Source: Cucumis sativus (taxonomy: Eukaryota > Streptophyta > Magnoliopsida > Cucurbitales > Cucurbitaceae). From it: a stretch of 64,000 nucleotides of DNA. The translations under genes and the position numbers were made by a program. Under the pieces are notes generated by a model. It searched no databases and was not told where the DNA came from. It saw nothing but the letters and a program-made list of their open reading frames with translations. Below are positions 23,042-38,000 of this stretch, piece after piece (the first letter of the stretch is position 1; each line of letters begins with the position of its first letter). The stretch spans positions 20,386,075 through 20,450,074 of the forward strand of contig NC_026658.2 in NCBI RefSeq assembly GCF_000004075.3, in the 5' to 3' direction.

Positions 23042-26000
23042 TCAACAAACCTCTACCTTAGGATCCATCCCATTTTGGCATTCGTCCATAAGAGCTAAAC
23101 TCAACATTTCAGTGCAGAATTGATCGTCCGGTTTCAGCCACAATGCCTGAAATACGGCAAAATTATATCTATGATGAAGCCTGAAATATAATGTTATGCC
23201 TAAATTCCAAATATACCAATTACCAACAACACCTTTACATTAGCTAATGCCATCAAACAAGAAATGTAGTAAAGGTTGTTTAGTTAACTTTTTAGTTTTT
23301 ACTGCATCTCATTATGCAGTGATTTCATAACTCTGATGTCCCTCCCACAAGACATTTTTAAGATAAGTTAAACCGAATGTTCCCAACATAGCTGACACCA
23401 ACGTTCTCCTACTGACTCATATAACTGTCAAAAATTTCTTTCAATCAAAACTAAAAACAATAACACTAATGTCCAAGGTACACAATCAGTAAATACCACA
23501 AATACGATACATGTCAAATTTGTAAGGAAGGAATGCAGAATAGAGTTGCAAAACTAAAACCATGTTAGTAGCAACTTACCTTGTGGTAATATGTGATGGC
23601 TGCAGTAAAGTGATCCTACACAAAAGGACAAAGGGAATTTCATTTTAAAAAACTTACACAAATATAGAAATGTTTAAACCAGACGCACACTCAAACGATC
23701 ATTAAAAAATAAAAAACAAAAACCACAATGAAACATTAGGACAGAGAAGAGAAGATTTCAAATGTTCAAGTACCTGCAAATGACAAGTATATGCAAGACC
23801 AGCATAAGTGCTAAGACTTCTAGTCGATAACGCAAGTGCTTTCTCATAGTATTTAATTGCTTCACGGTACATCCTGGCACAAAAGCAAATAGGGTCAACC
23901 AAATCAGTACGAAGCCGGGAATTACTACAGTAACATAAAACATGTTCCATGTTACTATTACAATCTACAATTTACAAAAACCAACTATTTGAGAAGATGA
24001 AAAAGTTAATCAGATTAGCAACCATGCAAGGAGAACAAGAATCCGGGCCAACCACTTCAGTGCAGCTTGCTAAAAGATCTCAATTTTCTTCATAAAAGTT
24101 CTTCAAAAAAAAATAATATGGTTTTTTCAGTTTGAGTTATGAAAAGCCAGCTGCATAATTTCAAAAAATCAGTTCGCATTAGTTGCAAACCAGAGTAGAC
24201 AGATCAATTTTTTATTTGAGGTAAATCAAACCAAATCGAACTGCATACCTATAACCTACATGTAGATGTGTGACATCTAAGTACAATTCACAGAAAATAA
24301 GATATTTAAGATTCTTTGAGCAACCCTTCATTAGAAATATTAGGACATTTCAAATGCAAAAATGAAGCCAGTGATTGGCACATATAATGTCATGGTTCTT
24401 GTAATAAATAATACCAACATACTTTAATTTTCGGTACGAATGGGCAAGATTAACCACAGTTGGTTCCCACATTTCACTCAAAGGAGATGGAATGCATGCC
24501 AAAGTTTTCTCAAACCACCATGCTGCTTTATTGTACCTAAGGATAAAATAGTACACCTATCTTAACAACTGAGATGTTAACCTCAAAAAAGTAGTAAATT
24601 GAAACAACAAAAACTTATGTTCTCTCACCCTATCAATAGGATGTCAACATTTTCATCAATATTAAGAACTTTACACGTAACAACACTTTATTTTTTTATA
24701 ACTATTGGAGGAGAGACAAAGAGCACACACTGATTTACATAGAAACTCGAGTATTGAGAAAAAATCACAATTGTTTGTTGTTATTATTTTCTAATGAATG
24801 ATACATTAGGTACAAGGGAGAATAAATAGAATATACAAGAAAATAAAAAAGGAAAAGATTTAGGAAATAAGAAAAATATTACCATAATCTTTCCATAAAT
24901 ATTCTAAGATTCTAACACTCCCCCTCAAGTTGGGACGTAAATATCAATGAGGCCCAACTTGCTATCACAAAAGACGAAGTTTGGTCTGAGAAGCCCCTTG
25001 GTAAGAACATCAACAACCTGTTGACTTGAAGGGATGTACGAAATGCATATGCTCCCACTATCAAGTCTTTCTTTGATGAAATGACAATCAATCTCAACAT
25101 GGTTAGTTCTATCATGTTGAAAAGTGTTGTTAGCAATACTAATAGCAACTTTATTATCACATAAAAGCTTCAATGGTGTCTCACATTCCTGATAAAGATC
25201 AAACAAAACTTTCTGAAGCCAAATTTCCTCACATATTTCCAAACCTATAGCTCTGTATTCAGCCTCAACGCTACTCCTAGCCATAACACCTTTGCTTCTT
25301 ACTCCTCCAAGTTACAAGATTGCCCCAAACAAAGTACAATAGCCGAATGTAGACTTTCTGTCAACAACAAATCCTGCCCAATCCGAGTCAGTATATGTCT
25401 CAATGGTCTTTTTGTCTGTTTTTCTAAACATCAACTCTTTACAAGGTGTTGATTTCATGTATCTCAAAATTCTGTTGACAGCTTTCATGTGTTCCTTATA
25501 AAAAGTCTGCATAAACTACCTGACAACACTCACAGCAAAGAAAATATAAGGACGAGACATGGGGTTATTAGCACCAAAATCTAGAATCCAGGAGTTCTTC
25601 CTATCAACACTAATAAGCTTGAAGGAGTGAGGTATACCTAATTGGACAAATGGCACCTAAAGTTGCAGAACTGGGATCGGTCTGGTTCTCGTATAGATCA
25701 GATTGTTGAGAAGGTTCTACAGACTCACTCACATACGCCCGCCCTGTGTTCTGTTTGTCATTTGGAGGGCGTTTCTCACCTCCTAAGGGACGACCATATA
25801 ACTTCTAGCACTGTTCTTTGGTATGCCATTGTTTTTTGCTATGCTCACAAACAAGAATTGGTTTTCCATTATGCTTGTCACTGCCACTGTTAGAGGAGCT
25901 CACACTAAAAGCAGCGGAGTCAATAATAGGAGTTGCAAAAAGATTCATAGTACTTGTGCGATCTTCCTCAAGGCGAATTTTAGAACAGACTTCCATCAGA

Positions 26001-29000
26001 AAGGGAATCGGTCTCTGGCCTAGTATACACCCTCTAACTACATCAAACTTAGGATTAAGACCAACAAGAAAGTCATAAATCTTGTCATTCTCTTCACTTC
26101 TAGAGTACTGCACACTATTAGTGGGATCACGCCAAACAAGTTCTCTACATAGGTCCATTTCCAGCTAGATAAGAGAACTTGTTAAAAAAGTGTGACATCC
26201 ATGGTTCCTTGCTTCCTCAACGTGTATAAGCGAGAGGCATTCTGACGTTTCGAGTGAAGTGTTTGGGTCGTATCCCAAATATCTTTGACTGTTGCAGCAA
26301 ACAGTAACAACTTGCCAATCAGAGGTTCCATATTGTTGATCAATATGGACCGAAGAATAAAGTCCTCTGCCTTCCAGTATCGTTCCTATGGATCACCCGG
26401 TGGGGGGCGAGGTATTTTCCTTGTCAGGAGCTAAATTTATGTTGTCCTTCAAGGACCATCTTCACTAAGACCATGAAAAATAGTTATTGTCATTTAACTT
26501 TTCTCTTGAAAGATGATACACCAAATACTCAGCCGCTGTATAAGTCACATAAGGCGAGGATAAATTAGGGAATGCATTTACCGGATTCTCACTATACATT
26601 AGTACAGAAATATTGGATGTCGTCCCTAAGGTAGCCTCAAGTGCTGCGATCTGTTGTTGAAGTCCTTTTAGTTGTTGTTGAGCTATTATCGAAGAAGCTT
26701 GCACGTTAGAGTTAGAATGTGCTGAAGATTCACCAACTTCAACGTTGAGTGAATTTGAGAATTCTTAACATCGGGATGATAACTTGAGTCAGTGGGTGGT
26801 AGGGCATACATATTTGACGACAAAAGCGGTAGTGGCCGATCGGTATTAGGTGGCAGAACATAAATCGGGACATGGGGAGCAATATAGGCCACGAATGAAG
26901 AAAAGGGTTGCACAGATGGGATAGCCAGCGCCGTTTGAGAAGGAAAAACCGACGGGTGCAGCTCCGACGACGGTGTGTGTGAGGCCCATGGCGGCGCTTG
27001 GGGCATTTCGGCGGTGCGGACGACTACAGAACTGACAGGAAGTTATTTTTGGACGTTTTCTGTAGGGGACTGAACCATTCGTCCATGGCAGCACTCATTC
27101 GGGCGTCAACGGTGGCAGCACTAAAACTGGTGGTTGTCTCTTCTGTTTGATTTCCATCATTGGTTGTGTTTTCTAGGATTTCTAGGGTGTATTCATTGTC
27201 TTGCTCTGATACCATATTGAAAGGAGAGACAGAGCATACACGGATTTACGTGAAACCCGAGTTTCAGTATCAAGAGAAAAACCACAATTGTTTGTTGTTA
27301 TTATTTTCTAATGAACAATACAATAGGTACAGAGAAGAATAAATAGAATATACAAGAGAATAAAAAAACAAAAAATAGGAAATAAGGAAAATATTCTCAT
27401 AATCTTTCCATAAATATTCTAAGATTCTAACAATAACCAAACTTAATATAACACAAAAGAGTCTGTCCAAAGGTTAAGACTAGATGAAACAAGAGTGCGA
27501 GTACATAATATGTTCCAAATTAAGAAATGGCATCTAATCACTAAACTTTAAATGAAACAAAACTACAAGCCACGACTGGGAACAAAAATAAAAGTCAGAA
27601 GGCTAAAAGTATTCTATTGAAACCACATTACAGTAAAACATCATATCTTCTCTCACTTTCAATTTTCTTGCAAATTTGATTTCCAAGTTCATAATTTAAT
27701 GTATTCCTAATTCAGAAAAAACTGAAGTAGATAATGTGCCTAGTTGTAACCTTCCAAAAGATATTCTTCTTTCAAAAGCTTCCTCTCTCGTCTGTATTTT
27801 TTTTAAAATGAAAATGAGCTTTATTAACGTTAACAAGAGTGACTAAAGCTCAAAGTACAAAAAAAATATATACTAAAAGCGAAGAAGACAAAAAAGGAAT
27901 TAATAAAGAGGCTCGTTTTCTCTCTCGTCTGTAATGAAAAGACTGAAATTTCTAAAAGCTGTCCATTATCATTTATATGTAACTTGACCAAATTCTAGAA
28001 TCCTAGCTATACACTTAACTTAGATGTCCCCAAAGTAAATAACTGTTAGGATACTTCCTAACCAGAACTAGATTTGAATATATTGAAATATAACTCTGGA
28101 GAAATATAAAATAAACCCAAATATAAAGTAACTTGAAACCTCCCTCTTGAGTGCACTCACCCAAGCACTAGATCCCTCTACAACATAATGCAACTCTCTT
28201 TACTCACCCTCCCACTATTTATAACAACATTAATGACTACCTATATTCAGTAACTATCTTTTATCTAATTACCCTTATACCCCTTAACTACCAACACCAT
28301 ACAAAATATCTAGTGCCTAACATCAACCTAACTCAAAGGGTATATTTTATTTTAATTTTAACTTTTAGGTCAAACATTAATATTAATTGAAGACCACTCC
28401 TGTTAGGACTTCAGAAAGTTACCGACTTTTGAACATTCAAAATTTAATGATCATATGCAGGCAAAATTTATAGAATTTACTTGGTTTCAAATGATCGACC
28501 CTATTTTGTACTAGAATCAGATTATAAATAAAAATAAAACACCATCTGAGTGGAAGCAGGAACTTCAGACAATTATTATGCAAAAAAATATATATATAAA
28601 AAGAATCAAGAGAGAAATATAGATACTCCTTCATGTCATAAGCAACAACTCCAAGCTCATTATAAACAAGAGGATCCGATGGACAAATTGTCTTTGCCTG
28701 CACAAAAAACTAAATAAAAAAGGCCCTTCAGATATACATTTCAAACTATAATCCATGATGCAAATCTTAAATAAATTTATATCTTAGAATTCTACCATCA
28801 TAGAATATGGAGCCTAAAAATTATGTAAAAGAGTACCAATTAAAGCATTCTTATATATCAAAAGAGATAAACTATTGTTATAAAAATCACAGAAAAAATG
28901 CATGGAGTATTGGGAAAAAAGAAGAAACATTCATGTCAAGTTTATCAATGAAAGCACGTGTTGAGTTAATACCTGCTTAGCAAGCTAACTAAAAAGTCAT

Positions 29001-32000
29001 GGGTAATCCATTGCACCTATCTAGAAATTAATTTACTACGAGTTTCCTTGACACCAAAATGTTGTAGGGTTAAGCGAATTCTTCCAAGAGATTAGTCGAG
29101 GTGCATGTAAGCTAACCCGAACATGCACAGATATCAAAAAAGAAATATACCTGCTCAGCAAGCTTGAAACTGTGCGTTCTCATGTATTCCATCCCAATGT
29201 ATAATGTTGGTAAATGACACCTGGAAAAGAAAAAAAATAAAGAATTCAATCTATGGAAGAGAATTTGATCAAATATGAGAACTGCCAATGAACAAGTTCC
29301 TGCCACTTTTAAAGAAATGATCAAGAACAGATTTCCAATCACTTATCATTAAAAAAATTAAAATAGATACAAAACTATTGCTTAATAACATATATAATTT
29401 TCACATCTTACGCTACTGAATTCTAAAGCAAAACATAAAATAACTCAAGAGCAATAAAATTAGTAACCCCGGAAACAATCGAGCACCAGTGCGATAGGCC
29501 GACATAGCTTGATCACCCTCTTCTTGAGCAGCATAAGCGTTACCGTAACCTATCCAAGCAGGTGCAAATGTTCCATCCAGAGTTGTAGCTTTGCTATAGA
29601 GTACAACAATAGATATCAGAAGGAATATTCTTATTGAAAATATCAAACTTCTTATTACCAATAAGGTCTATAAAATAGCACATGAGAAGTGAGTTGACTC
29701 AGAAAAACTCAACCAAATAAGACTTGTTGCAAAAGATACACTTAAATTCAGATATTGAGAAAACAATGAGTTATTACATCTAAAGGAGTACAAACTTCTT
29801 TGGGAATTAACAGGAAAAAAGGAAAAGGTGTACTCAATTCTTCAGAGAAAAGTATATAGTATATTTCTTATTCACGTAGAGTTAGAGTAAGGTTACATAT
29901 ATATAGAGAGAACAAATAAACCCTAGGCTGTATGTACAATTTGTTAGGTCCCTTTCCTGCACTCAGAAAAACTCAACAACAATGCAGAAACAGAGACGGT
30001 ACTCTGTGGATCTTTATATATATATATCAACAAGAACACGTTTACAACGATAGTTCAAACAAAAAACACAATAACAGTAAGACAGAAATATGAGAATAGT
30101 AGAATAGAACCCCTCAGCAATTCGAGAAGCTGGTTTCTCCCTAAAAGCTCTCACAGCAGCTTTCCACAAAAATAAACCTACCTCACCAATCCCTAAAAAC
30201 ATTCCTTAAGTACCTCTACCCCCAAGTGGGACCTCCTCCAGAACATTCTTTTCATTTAATTCTATTGGCTGAACTGCCTTCTTGAACGATCTTTTTTTTA
30301 CCCTTGCGTTTGTAGGTATGTATGATAGGAGGCCTAACACAATTACAATAAAAGACATATTATGAATATATATCACAACACTCCCCTCAAGTTGGAGCAA
30401 ATATGTCGATCATGTCCAGCTTGTTGCACAGATAGCTTATCCTTGCTCCATTTAAAACAGAATATCTCCCAATTGTTCTCCAGCCTTCACATATCCTATG
30501 GACACCAACATCTTGGATTTTCTCATGAATTAAGTGACAATCCATCTCAATATGTTTAGTTTGTTCATGAAATATTGGATTAGATGGAATGTGAAGTGCA
30601 GCTTGATTATCACACCATAATTTAGTTGGCACTGTAATACTGAAGTCTATCTTAGCTTATAGTTGGTGAATCTATGCTATTTCACACACAGATTGTGCCA
30701 TAGCTCTATATTCAAACTCAGCACCCAAACGAGAAACAACATTTTGTTTCTTACTCTTCCATGATACCAAGTTTCTGCCTACAAAGACACAATATCCAAA
30801 AGTCGATCTCCTATCCTCTCGAGATCCCACCCAATCAACATCAGAAAAATATTAAACTCTCGTATGTCCATGATTTTTGTATAAGATTCCACTTCCAAGA
30901 GGAACTTTCAGATAACACAAAATCTACTCTACTGCAGCCCAACGATCCACTGTAGGGTAAGACATGAACTGACTTACAACACTTGCAAAATAAGCAATGT
31001 CTGGTCAAAACACTGTTAAGTAATTGAACTTCCCAACTAATCTCCTATATCTCTCAAGATTTGGTTTTCGATGATCATAACTATTCCTCTGAACAATGTT
31101 ATCCATCGCTCGAGGTGCCCGGGGGTTATTGTTCTTGCTAATGAGAGCACTACTGAATTGAGGAATAGACACACCGGTTGGAGAGCTTTCAATGCAAAGG
31201 ACACATGTGAAAGCATCGTCTAATGATGGAATCTTAGAGTCAGAGAGGATTTGTACCTTCATCATTATAAATTTAGATAAGAGTCCATTCAAAAAGATCA
31301 TAACAACCATCTTCTCTCGTTGAGCTTGTTGAACTTTAACATCAGAACTAAAGGGTAACAACAAAGCAAGCTCGTCGGTTATCTTCTTAAAGCGCATAAA
31401 GAAGTTGGTAACAGTCACTGCTTTTTGTTCAGCACGAAAAAACTGCATACAAACCTCAAACATTCTATATACTTGCTATTTACCTAAATATAGAAAATCT
31501 AAAAATTCCAAAAGTTCTTTTACATACTCACGGTGATCAACCAATCCAATTATCTCTCTCAATGGAGTTTTTGATATGAAGATATAGACGAGCATCATCA
31601 TGAAGCCAATCCTTCTTTGCATCTTCTGAGGGTTCTTCGGTCATATGATCATCCATATCAATACTTCTCAAATAAAACAAAATTGTCTGACACTAATCAT
31701 AATAATTAGATCCATTTAACTTATGTTATGTGATCTTAGAGGCTAAGGGTATAACCCTAGAAACTACCAAACTTTTTGTTGGCCATACTGGTGGCACATT
31801 AATTGTAGTCCACACAAACAAAACAAATCAATCCAAACAGCTGCAAAATTGAACAAAACCAGCCACAAACCCTAGAACAAGATCGCAGTCTTCAACTTTT
31901 GTGAAACCCGAATAATCTTTGATGAACCCGACTGCACAGACTAATCGAAAAATAGGGTTTGAGACAAGCCCAGAGACGGAAGTCAAATCGGAGGCTTCAC

Positions 32001-35000
32001 GCACTCTCACGCATAGGAGCTCACGCACTGTGTTTCCCGACAATCGGTGACCACAAAATGCAGCAGAAAGCAGTGGCACTTCTTATGAGCTGGGCGATGT
32101 CGACAAACAGTCACTCAAAGATGACCTAAACTTAAGCCCTAATGGAGGAAGCCACCAACTACGATATTCCAATCCCTAATGGCTCTGATACCATGTACTC
32201 AATAATCCAGAGCAAAGTATATTTCTTAGTCAAAGTAAAGTTACATATATAGAGATAGAACAAATAAACCCTAGACTATATGTAAGATTACGATAAAGGA
32301 CATATATTATAAATATATATCATCACAAAAGGTACTCCGCAAATTCACAGATTGAGAAGGTGACTGGTGGCATTTCCAACATATTGCTAAATTTTACATC
32401 GCTGAGCAGCTTAGAAGGCTGGGAAAATGAAGTGGTCATGTTAGGCTTAAGTGTAATAATAAGTTGTTACATGACACATTAACACCATAACAGCACCCAA
32501 TTGGAATTGAGAAGAAAGAAAATACAGCAGCCATGTTCACCTGAAATAGCGACGTGATTGATCATACTTTTTTATACAGTAGTAATAGCAGCCGACAGCA
32601 AACCATGACAAAGCTCTGAAAAGGATATCCAAAATAAGTGATGAACAAATAGCAAAGGGGAGTGAAAATCAGAAAAGAATTATTTGTGATCCGACAATTT
32701 GATAATGATGAAATATTATGAAAATCATGCTTCATCCGAGGAAAACTAAATTCTTTCACTTTCCATGAAATATTTATTTCGATTATGATATTCTGGATTT
32801 TCAAACAACTGAAAAATATAAAGTTCAGATACACAAACCACTCACTTTTGAGGGTAGTCCTTAACCAGGTTGCACGCCATTAGATAAAGTTCATTTGAAT
32901 GTCCAAGCTCCATTGCAGCAGCTAAATGTACCAGTGTACTTTTCAAATGGAAGGGATCTTTTTCAAGCAAGCTATAAATGTATGATGGGAAAATAAATAA
33001 ATAACTGGGAAGGGAAAAAAATAAAGGATAATTCTAACAAAATTATAGCATTATATTTGTGTAGTTTCCTAGACAGTTGTAGACTTACACGGACGTAAGT
33101 TCAAAGCATTTTTGATATTCACCACATTGATGGTAGTATTCAGCTTTGCAAGCTAAAAGATCGGTGTTAGTTTTCAGAGTACGCATAAACGATGGATCAG
33201 AACTTTTAGAATTAAATGTTTCCCTTTCAAGTTCTTTGAATCTCGCTTCAATGATATTTTCTTTATCATACTGTAGAACAAGAAAACAAATTAGCAGGAA
33301 TTACACCAGCAGAAGGAAAAAATGTTGCAAGTAAAAACGAGACATCCTAAGAGTTAGAAATTACATATAATAAAATCTTCCTTTAGTACAAAGTACTTAT
33401 CATAGAAGAAAAATAAATTTCGCCCTTCTCACCTTCTTTATTAAGCACGCATAAAATGATGGGAGCCATCCATCTTCAGGACCAAATTGCAGTGATGAAA
33501 GTAAGCTTGATTCTGAGATTCCACGTCATATAAAACATAAATTGTTAACAATCTCAACCAAGATTAGGGAAAACTGAAAATTTTGGTAAAACAAATATTT
33601 CATCAATGAACCACTCAGAGCACAATTAGATTGTAGAACCAGTAAAAATATGTGTGGGTATCTGTAAGTACATGCACATCTATGCGTGTATGTGTGTACA
33701 CACACAATAATTCTTTTTAATGAATAGTGCTGAGGTAGTTTGTCAAAAAAAACAGAAAAAGAAAAAAGATGAGCAGTGCGGAAGTTTACCTTCATCGCAT
33801 GTTAGCATGTGACTCTCTATCAGGCACTCCAAAGCCTGGAAGATAATATACATAAAAATGGTGTCTATTAAAAAAGGCACCAACATAAATAAATTAAAAA
33901 AAAAAAAACTTACATCTTACAAATTAATAGCTACATCTAAAAGGGAGATAATTTGTTGCTTGATCTTTGAAAATGAATAAATCATTTAATTTAACTAGCA
34001 ATGGCAAAGGGTTAGACCCTCCAACATGAGACATGCGGCTGGGCTCAATGGATCTTGCATGAGCCACCAAGCCAAACAACATGGTGTGTAGGGCAGCACA
34101 CTAAAGAGCTAAAGGCAAGGTAAAGCGGGCAAAAGGGTGTAAAGAGGGCAAGTCAAGCTTTGTACTGACATTCTTGAGTGAGTAGGAGAGCAAGCCAAGA
34201 AAGACTACCTACAATAACCTTTCGAAAGAAATTCAGGAAGGTATTGGATTTTTATTCCATCCAAAAAAAGGTGTGAGTCTCCACCTGAATGTCCATATAG
34301 TGTGAGCAGTGAAGAAGTAAACCATGGTGAAAAGACAGATGAAAATGAGAAATTGTTGCAGAAAGAGCCCTTTGAAACAGACCTCAATGCTCTGTTTCAG
34401 CTTGATGAAGTTTTGAAAGGTGAATTGCCAGTTGTGAGAAGATTCCACCTGCTCTCCATCAGTTCAGTCCTTAGGAATCCCAGATTACTTGAAATCAACA
34501 GCTGCTGCGTGCAGTTTAGTTCTGGACTGAACCTTCCAAACAGTGATAGTGTACGTTTTAGCTCGATTGGTCAACAATGAGAACTATATCATGGAACACG
34601 AGAGGTTTAAAGGAAGCAAACAAAAGATTGGCCTTAAAAAGATCTCTGAAAAAGCATCATAACCCTGATGTGGTTCTCAGTATTATCAAGTCATTATGGA
34701 ATTCCAAACACATAGGCTGGGACTTTGTGGAATCTTTTGGCTCTATCGGCGGAATTTTCACTTTGTGGTACATGAGAAAGTTAATGGTTGTTAGAACATT
34801 GAAAGGCGAATATTCATCATCAGTTAAATGCATCACAATTTGTAAAAGGACATGCTGGATTACAAATGTATATGGCCCAAATGATTACAAGGAGAGAAAC
34901 TTTGTCTGGCCCAAGCTCCTTTCCTTGTCAAATAACTGGAATGACTTCAACATCACTAGATGGGAGCATTAACAGTTCCCTTGTAGAAGAACCACCGAAG

Positions 35001-38000
35001 GTATGAGGAAGTTTAACAATTTTATTGATCGAGCTAAACTTTTGGAGGTACCTCTTAACAATGGTAGATTCACTTGGTCTAGGGAAGGTACTTACTTAGC
35101 AAAATCTTTAAACAACCCCTTTTCATCACTATGACTTGGGATGAGGATCTTTTTCGAGAGTCAACAGACAAGAAAGACCGTTTTCTGATCATTTTCCTCT
35201 TCTTCTTGAAGCTGGATCTTTTAAATGGGGGCCTTCCCCATTTAGATTTTGTAACAGTTGGATGCTCAAAAAGGAATGCAACAAAGTCACTGAAAGCGCC
35301 CGGAGGAATTGCCATTCTGTTAGTTGGGCCTGTTTTGTCCCAAGTATTAAATTGAGAAAGGTGAAGGCTGCTGTGAAAGATTGGTTTCCTGTCTTTCAGG
35401 AGAACCAAAACAGGAAGAAAGATGACCTGATTAGACAAATTGAAAGATGGGATGCATTGGCTGAAAGACGTAAGGAGAGATTCTCTTTGGCTGAAAGACA
35501 TAAGGAGACATTCAGGCTGATTTAATGGCTGAATCTGTCCATTTTTCAGACATTGAACGTCATGTAAGATTCTCTTTGAAGGCTGATTGAATGGCTTTGT
35601 ACAGATTGGAGGAAATCAGTTTAGTTCAGAAAAGTAAACTGAACTGGCTTCACTTGAGTGATGAAAACACAAGTTTGTTTCATCAATTCCTTGCTGCAAA
35701 AAAAAAAAAGGAGAAATCTAATTACTGAATAGGTTGATGGTGACAGGTTGCCCACCAAGTCGTAACGAGAGATTGAAAGGCTGATTCTGGAATTATATAG
35801 TAACTTATACACCAAAATCCCAGGCAGAGACATTTCCCTTTAATAAACTTTGATCAGCAACGAATCACCACAAACCACAATTCAGCATTTACAGCTAAAT
35901 TTACTGAGGCAGAAATTAAGGAGCCATCAAAAACCTTGGGAAGGGTAAAGCTTCAGGACCTGATGGATTCACATCAGAATTTCCTTTGGAATTTTGGGAT
36001 TTAATGAAGGCAAATATCCTCACTTTATTTGAGGAATTCTATAAGAATGGAAAGTTAAATTCATGTGTTCTGGAAAATTTTATTTGTCTTATACAGAAGA
36101 AAGAGATGCAGTTGAAGTAAAAGATTTTAGACCAATCAGCCTAACTTTGACTTATAAGGAAATTGCTAAGCTGTTCGCCGAAAGATTAAAGAAAGTCATG
36201 CCCTACATCATTGCTCCAACACAAAGCGCCTTTATTGAAGGAGACAAACAATGGATCCTATTCTTATAGCTAATGAAGTGGTAGAGACTAGAGAATTATC
36301 GAGCCAAACAGAAGAAAGGTTGAATCTTCAAGCTAGACCTACAGAAGGCTTTTGATCATGTTGATTGGGATTTCTTAGACAAAGTTCGCCGGAATAAAGC
36401 TAGACCCATCCTGAGTGTCCATAACATCGTTCTACCCACTAAACAAGTTCTTTGGATAACTTACTAAAAGGAAGAATATCAAAAAGGAAATGGTGTCCCC
36501 TACTGCTCTGTTGATTTTGGTCCATGGATCTGAACCAACACAAGCTCGAGGTATTGTTGGCCCTGATAGTACTAACTTGTGTGTTGAGGATGATATTGTT
36601 GATTTGGCTGAGAATGACAAAACCAGTATGCTAGTTCCAGAAAATAACGGGGTTGCAAGCAGTGATAAAACTTTGACAAAAACACAAGCAGTGATGAAAC
36701 TTTGACAAAAACACAAGCAGTGATGAAACTTCGACAAAAACACAAAAGGGTGAGACTCTTCCTCGACCTGAAAAAGGTAATAAAAAACCCACTACATATG
36801 AAGAATCAGACAAATCAAGGGATTATGATATCTCTCTTTGACATGCCCATTACATTGAGAGAATGCACCAGGTCCTACACCAAGTACCACATCCATAGCT
36901 TTTTGTCCTATAGTAATCTGTCTTCTGAGTTAGGACATTCACTGTCAACCTTGATACAACAACAATACCGAAAAGCATACATATGGCTATGGATATTCTT
37001 GAGTGGAAGATTGTCATCATGGAATAAATGGGAGCTTTTGAAAAGAATAACACATGGGATCTTTGTGCTTTTCCTAAAAGTCATAAAAGAGTTGGGTGCA
37101 AGTGGTGTTCACTCTGAAGTATAAATCAAATGGAACTCTAGACAGATAGAAAGCTAGACTTGTAGCGAAAGAGTTTACTCAAACTTATGAGATAGATTAT
37201 TATGAGACTTTCTCCTATGTAGCGAAGTTAAACACAATTTGGGTCCTTTTTGTTCCAATTAATAAAGACTCGTCTCTCCATTAACTTGATGTGAAAAATA
37301 TATTTTTTAAATGGTGAATTAGAAGAAGTTTAAAGAACATGTATGACAAGATGTAAACCTGCAAACGCTCTTATTGAATTCAATGTGAAACTGTGAGATT
37401 CTATTGACAAAGTTGTTGATAAAGAGAGGTATTGGCATCTAGTTGGAAAGTTTATTTACTTAACTCATACTAGACCAAATATTTCCTATGTTTTCGGTAT
37501 TGTTAGAGTTTATGAATGCATGGAAGCTATGAATCGAATCCTGAGATATTTGGAAAGTTTTTCTGGTAAAGGTCTAATGTTTACAAAAACTGACACGAAA
37601 TACATTGAGGCTTAAGCTAACTCTAATTGGCCAAGATCAGTTATTGACAAAAACTCTACCTTTGGGTAAGGTAACCTAGTAACTTGGAAAAGTAAGAAGC
37701 AAAAGTGTTGTTGCTAGAAGCAATCCTGAAGCCGAATACGAAACTATGAGTTTGGAAATTTGTGAAGAAATCTGGTTCAAGAAATTTTTGTCTGATCATC
37801 ACCAAGACTGAGTTTTACCTATGAAGCTCTATTGTGATAATAAAGCGGCTATAAGCATAGTCAATAATCGTGTACATCATGACAAAACGAAACATATGGA
37901 GATTGACACACTCTATATAAGAGAAACTAGACAATGGGCAATGGCAATATCTGCACTCTGTATATTTCATTTTGTCACCAAGTTGTTGATGTTCTCACCA

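Larger units (their letters stand above)
24713..27432 (-). mobile_element. Ty1/copia retrotransposon in APC6 intron 12, internally deleted
   Basis: Flanked by a 5-bp duplication ATAAC (24708-24712 and 27433-27437). 5' LTR 27215-27432 and 3' LTR 24713-24917, both starting TGTTAGAATCTTAGAATATT on the minus strand and ending CAATA. The PBS TGGTATCAGAGC (27203-27214) abuts the 5' LTR, and the polypurine tract CTTGAGGGGGAG abuts the 3' LTR. Body is only 2.3 kb: gag and the start of protease, then directly the end of RT/RNase H. It lies in the same transcriptional direction as APC6. Confidence 0.9.
29829..32327 (-). mobile_element. Ty1/copia retrotransposon in APC6 intron 9, internally deleted
   Basis: Perfect 5-bp target duplication AAAGG (29824-29828 and 32328-32332). 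5' LTR 32194-32327 (134 bp) starts TGTGATGATATAT and ends GAGTACA; the PBS TGGTATCAGAGCC follows directly at 32193-32181. 3' LTR 29829-30380 is about 149 bp once the inserted solo LTR (29942-30339) is removed, and is preceded by AACTTGAGGGGAG. The body is 1.8 kb and lacks protease, integrase and most RT. Confidence 0.9.

Noticed and set aside
25642..26078. Plus-strand frames of 66-86 codons in intron 12
   Set aside because: Antisense shadows of copia gag and knuckle.
34205..34448. Minus-strand frames of 60-71 codons in intron 4
   Set aside because: Antisense of the LINE ORF1 tail; no motif of their own.
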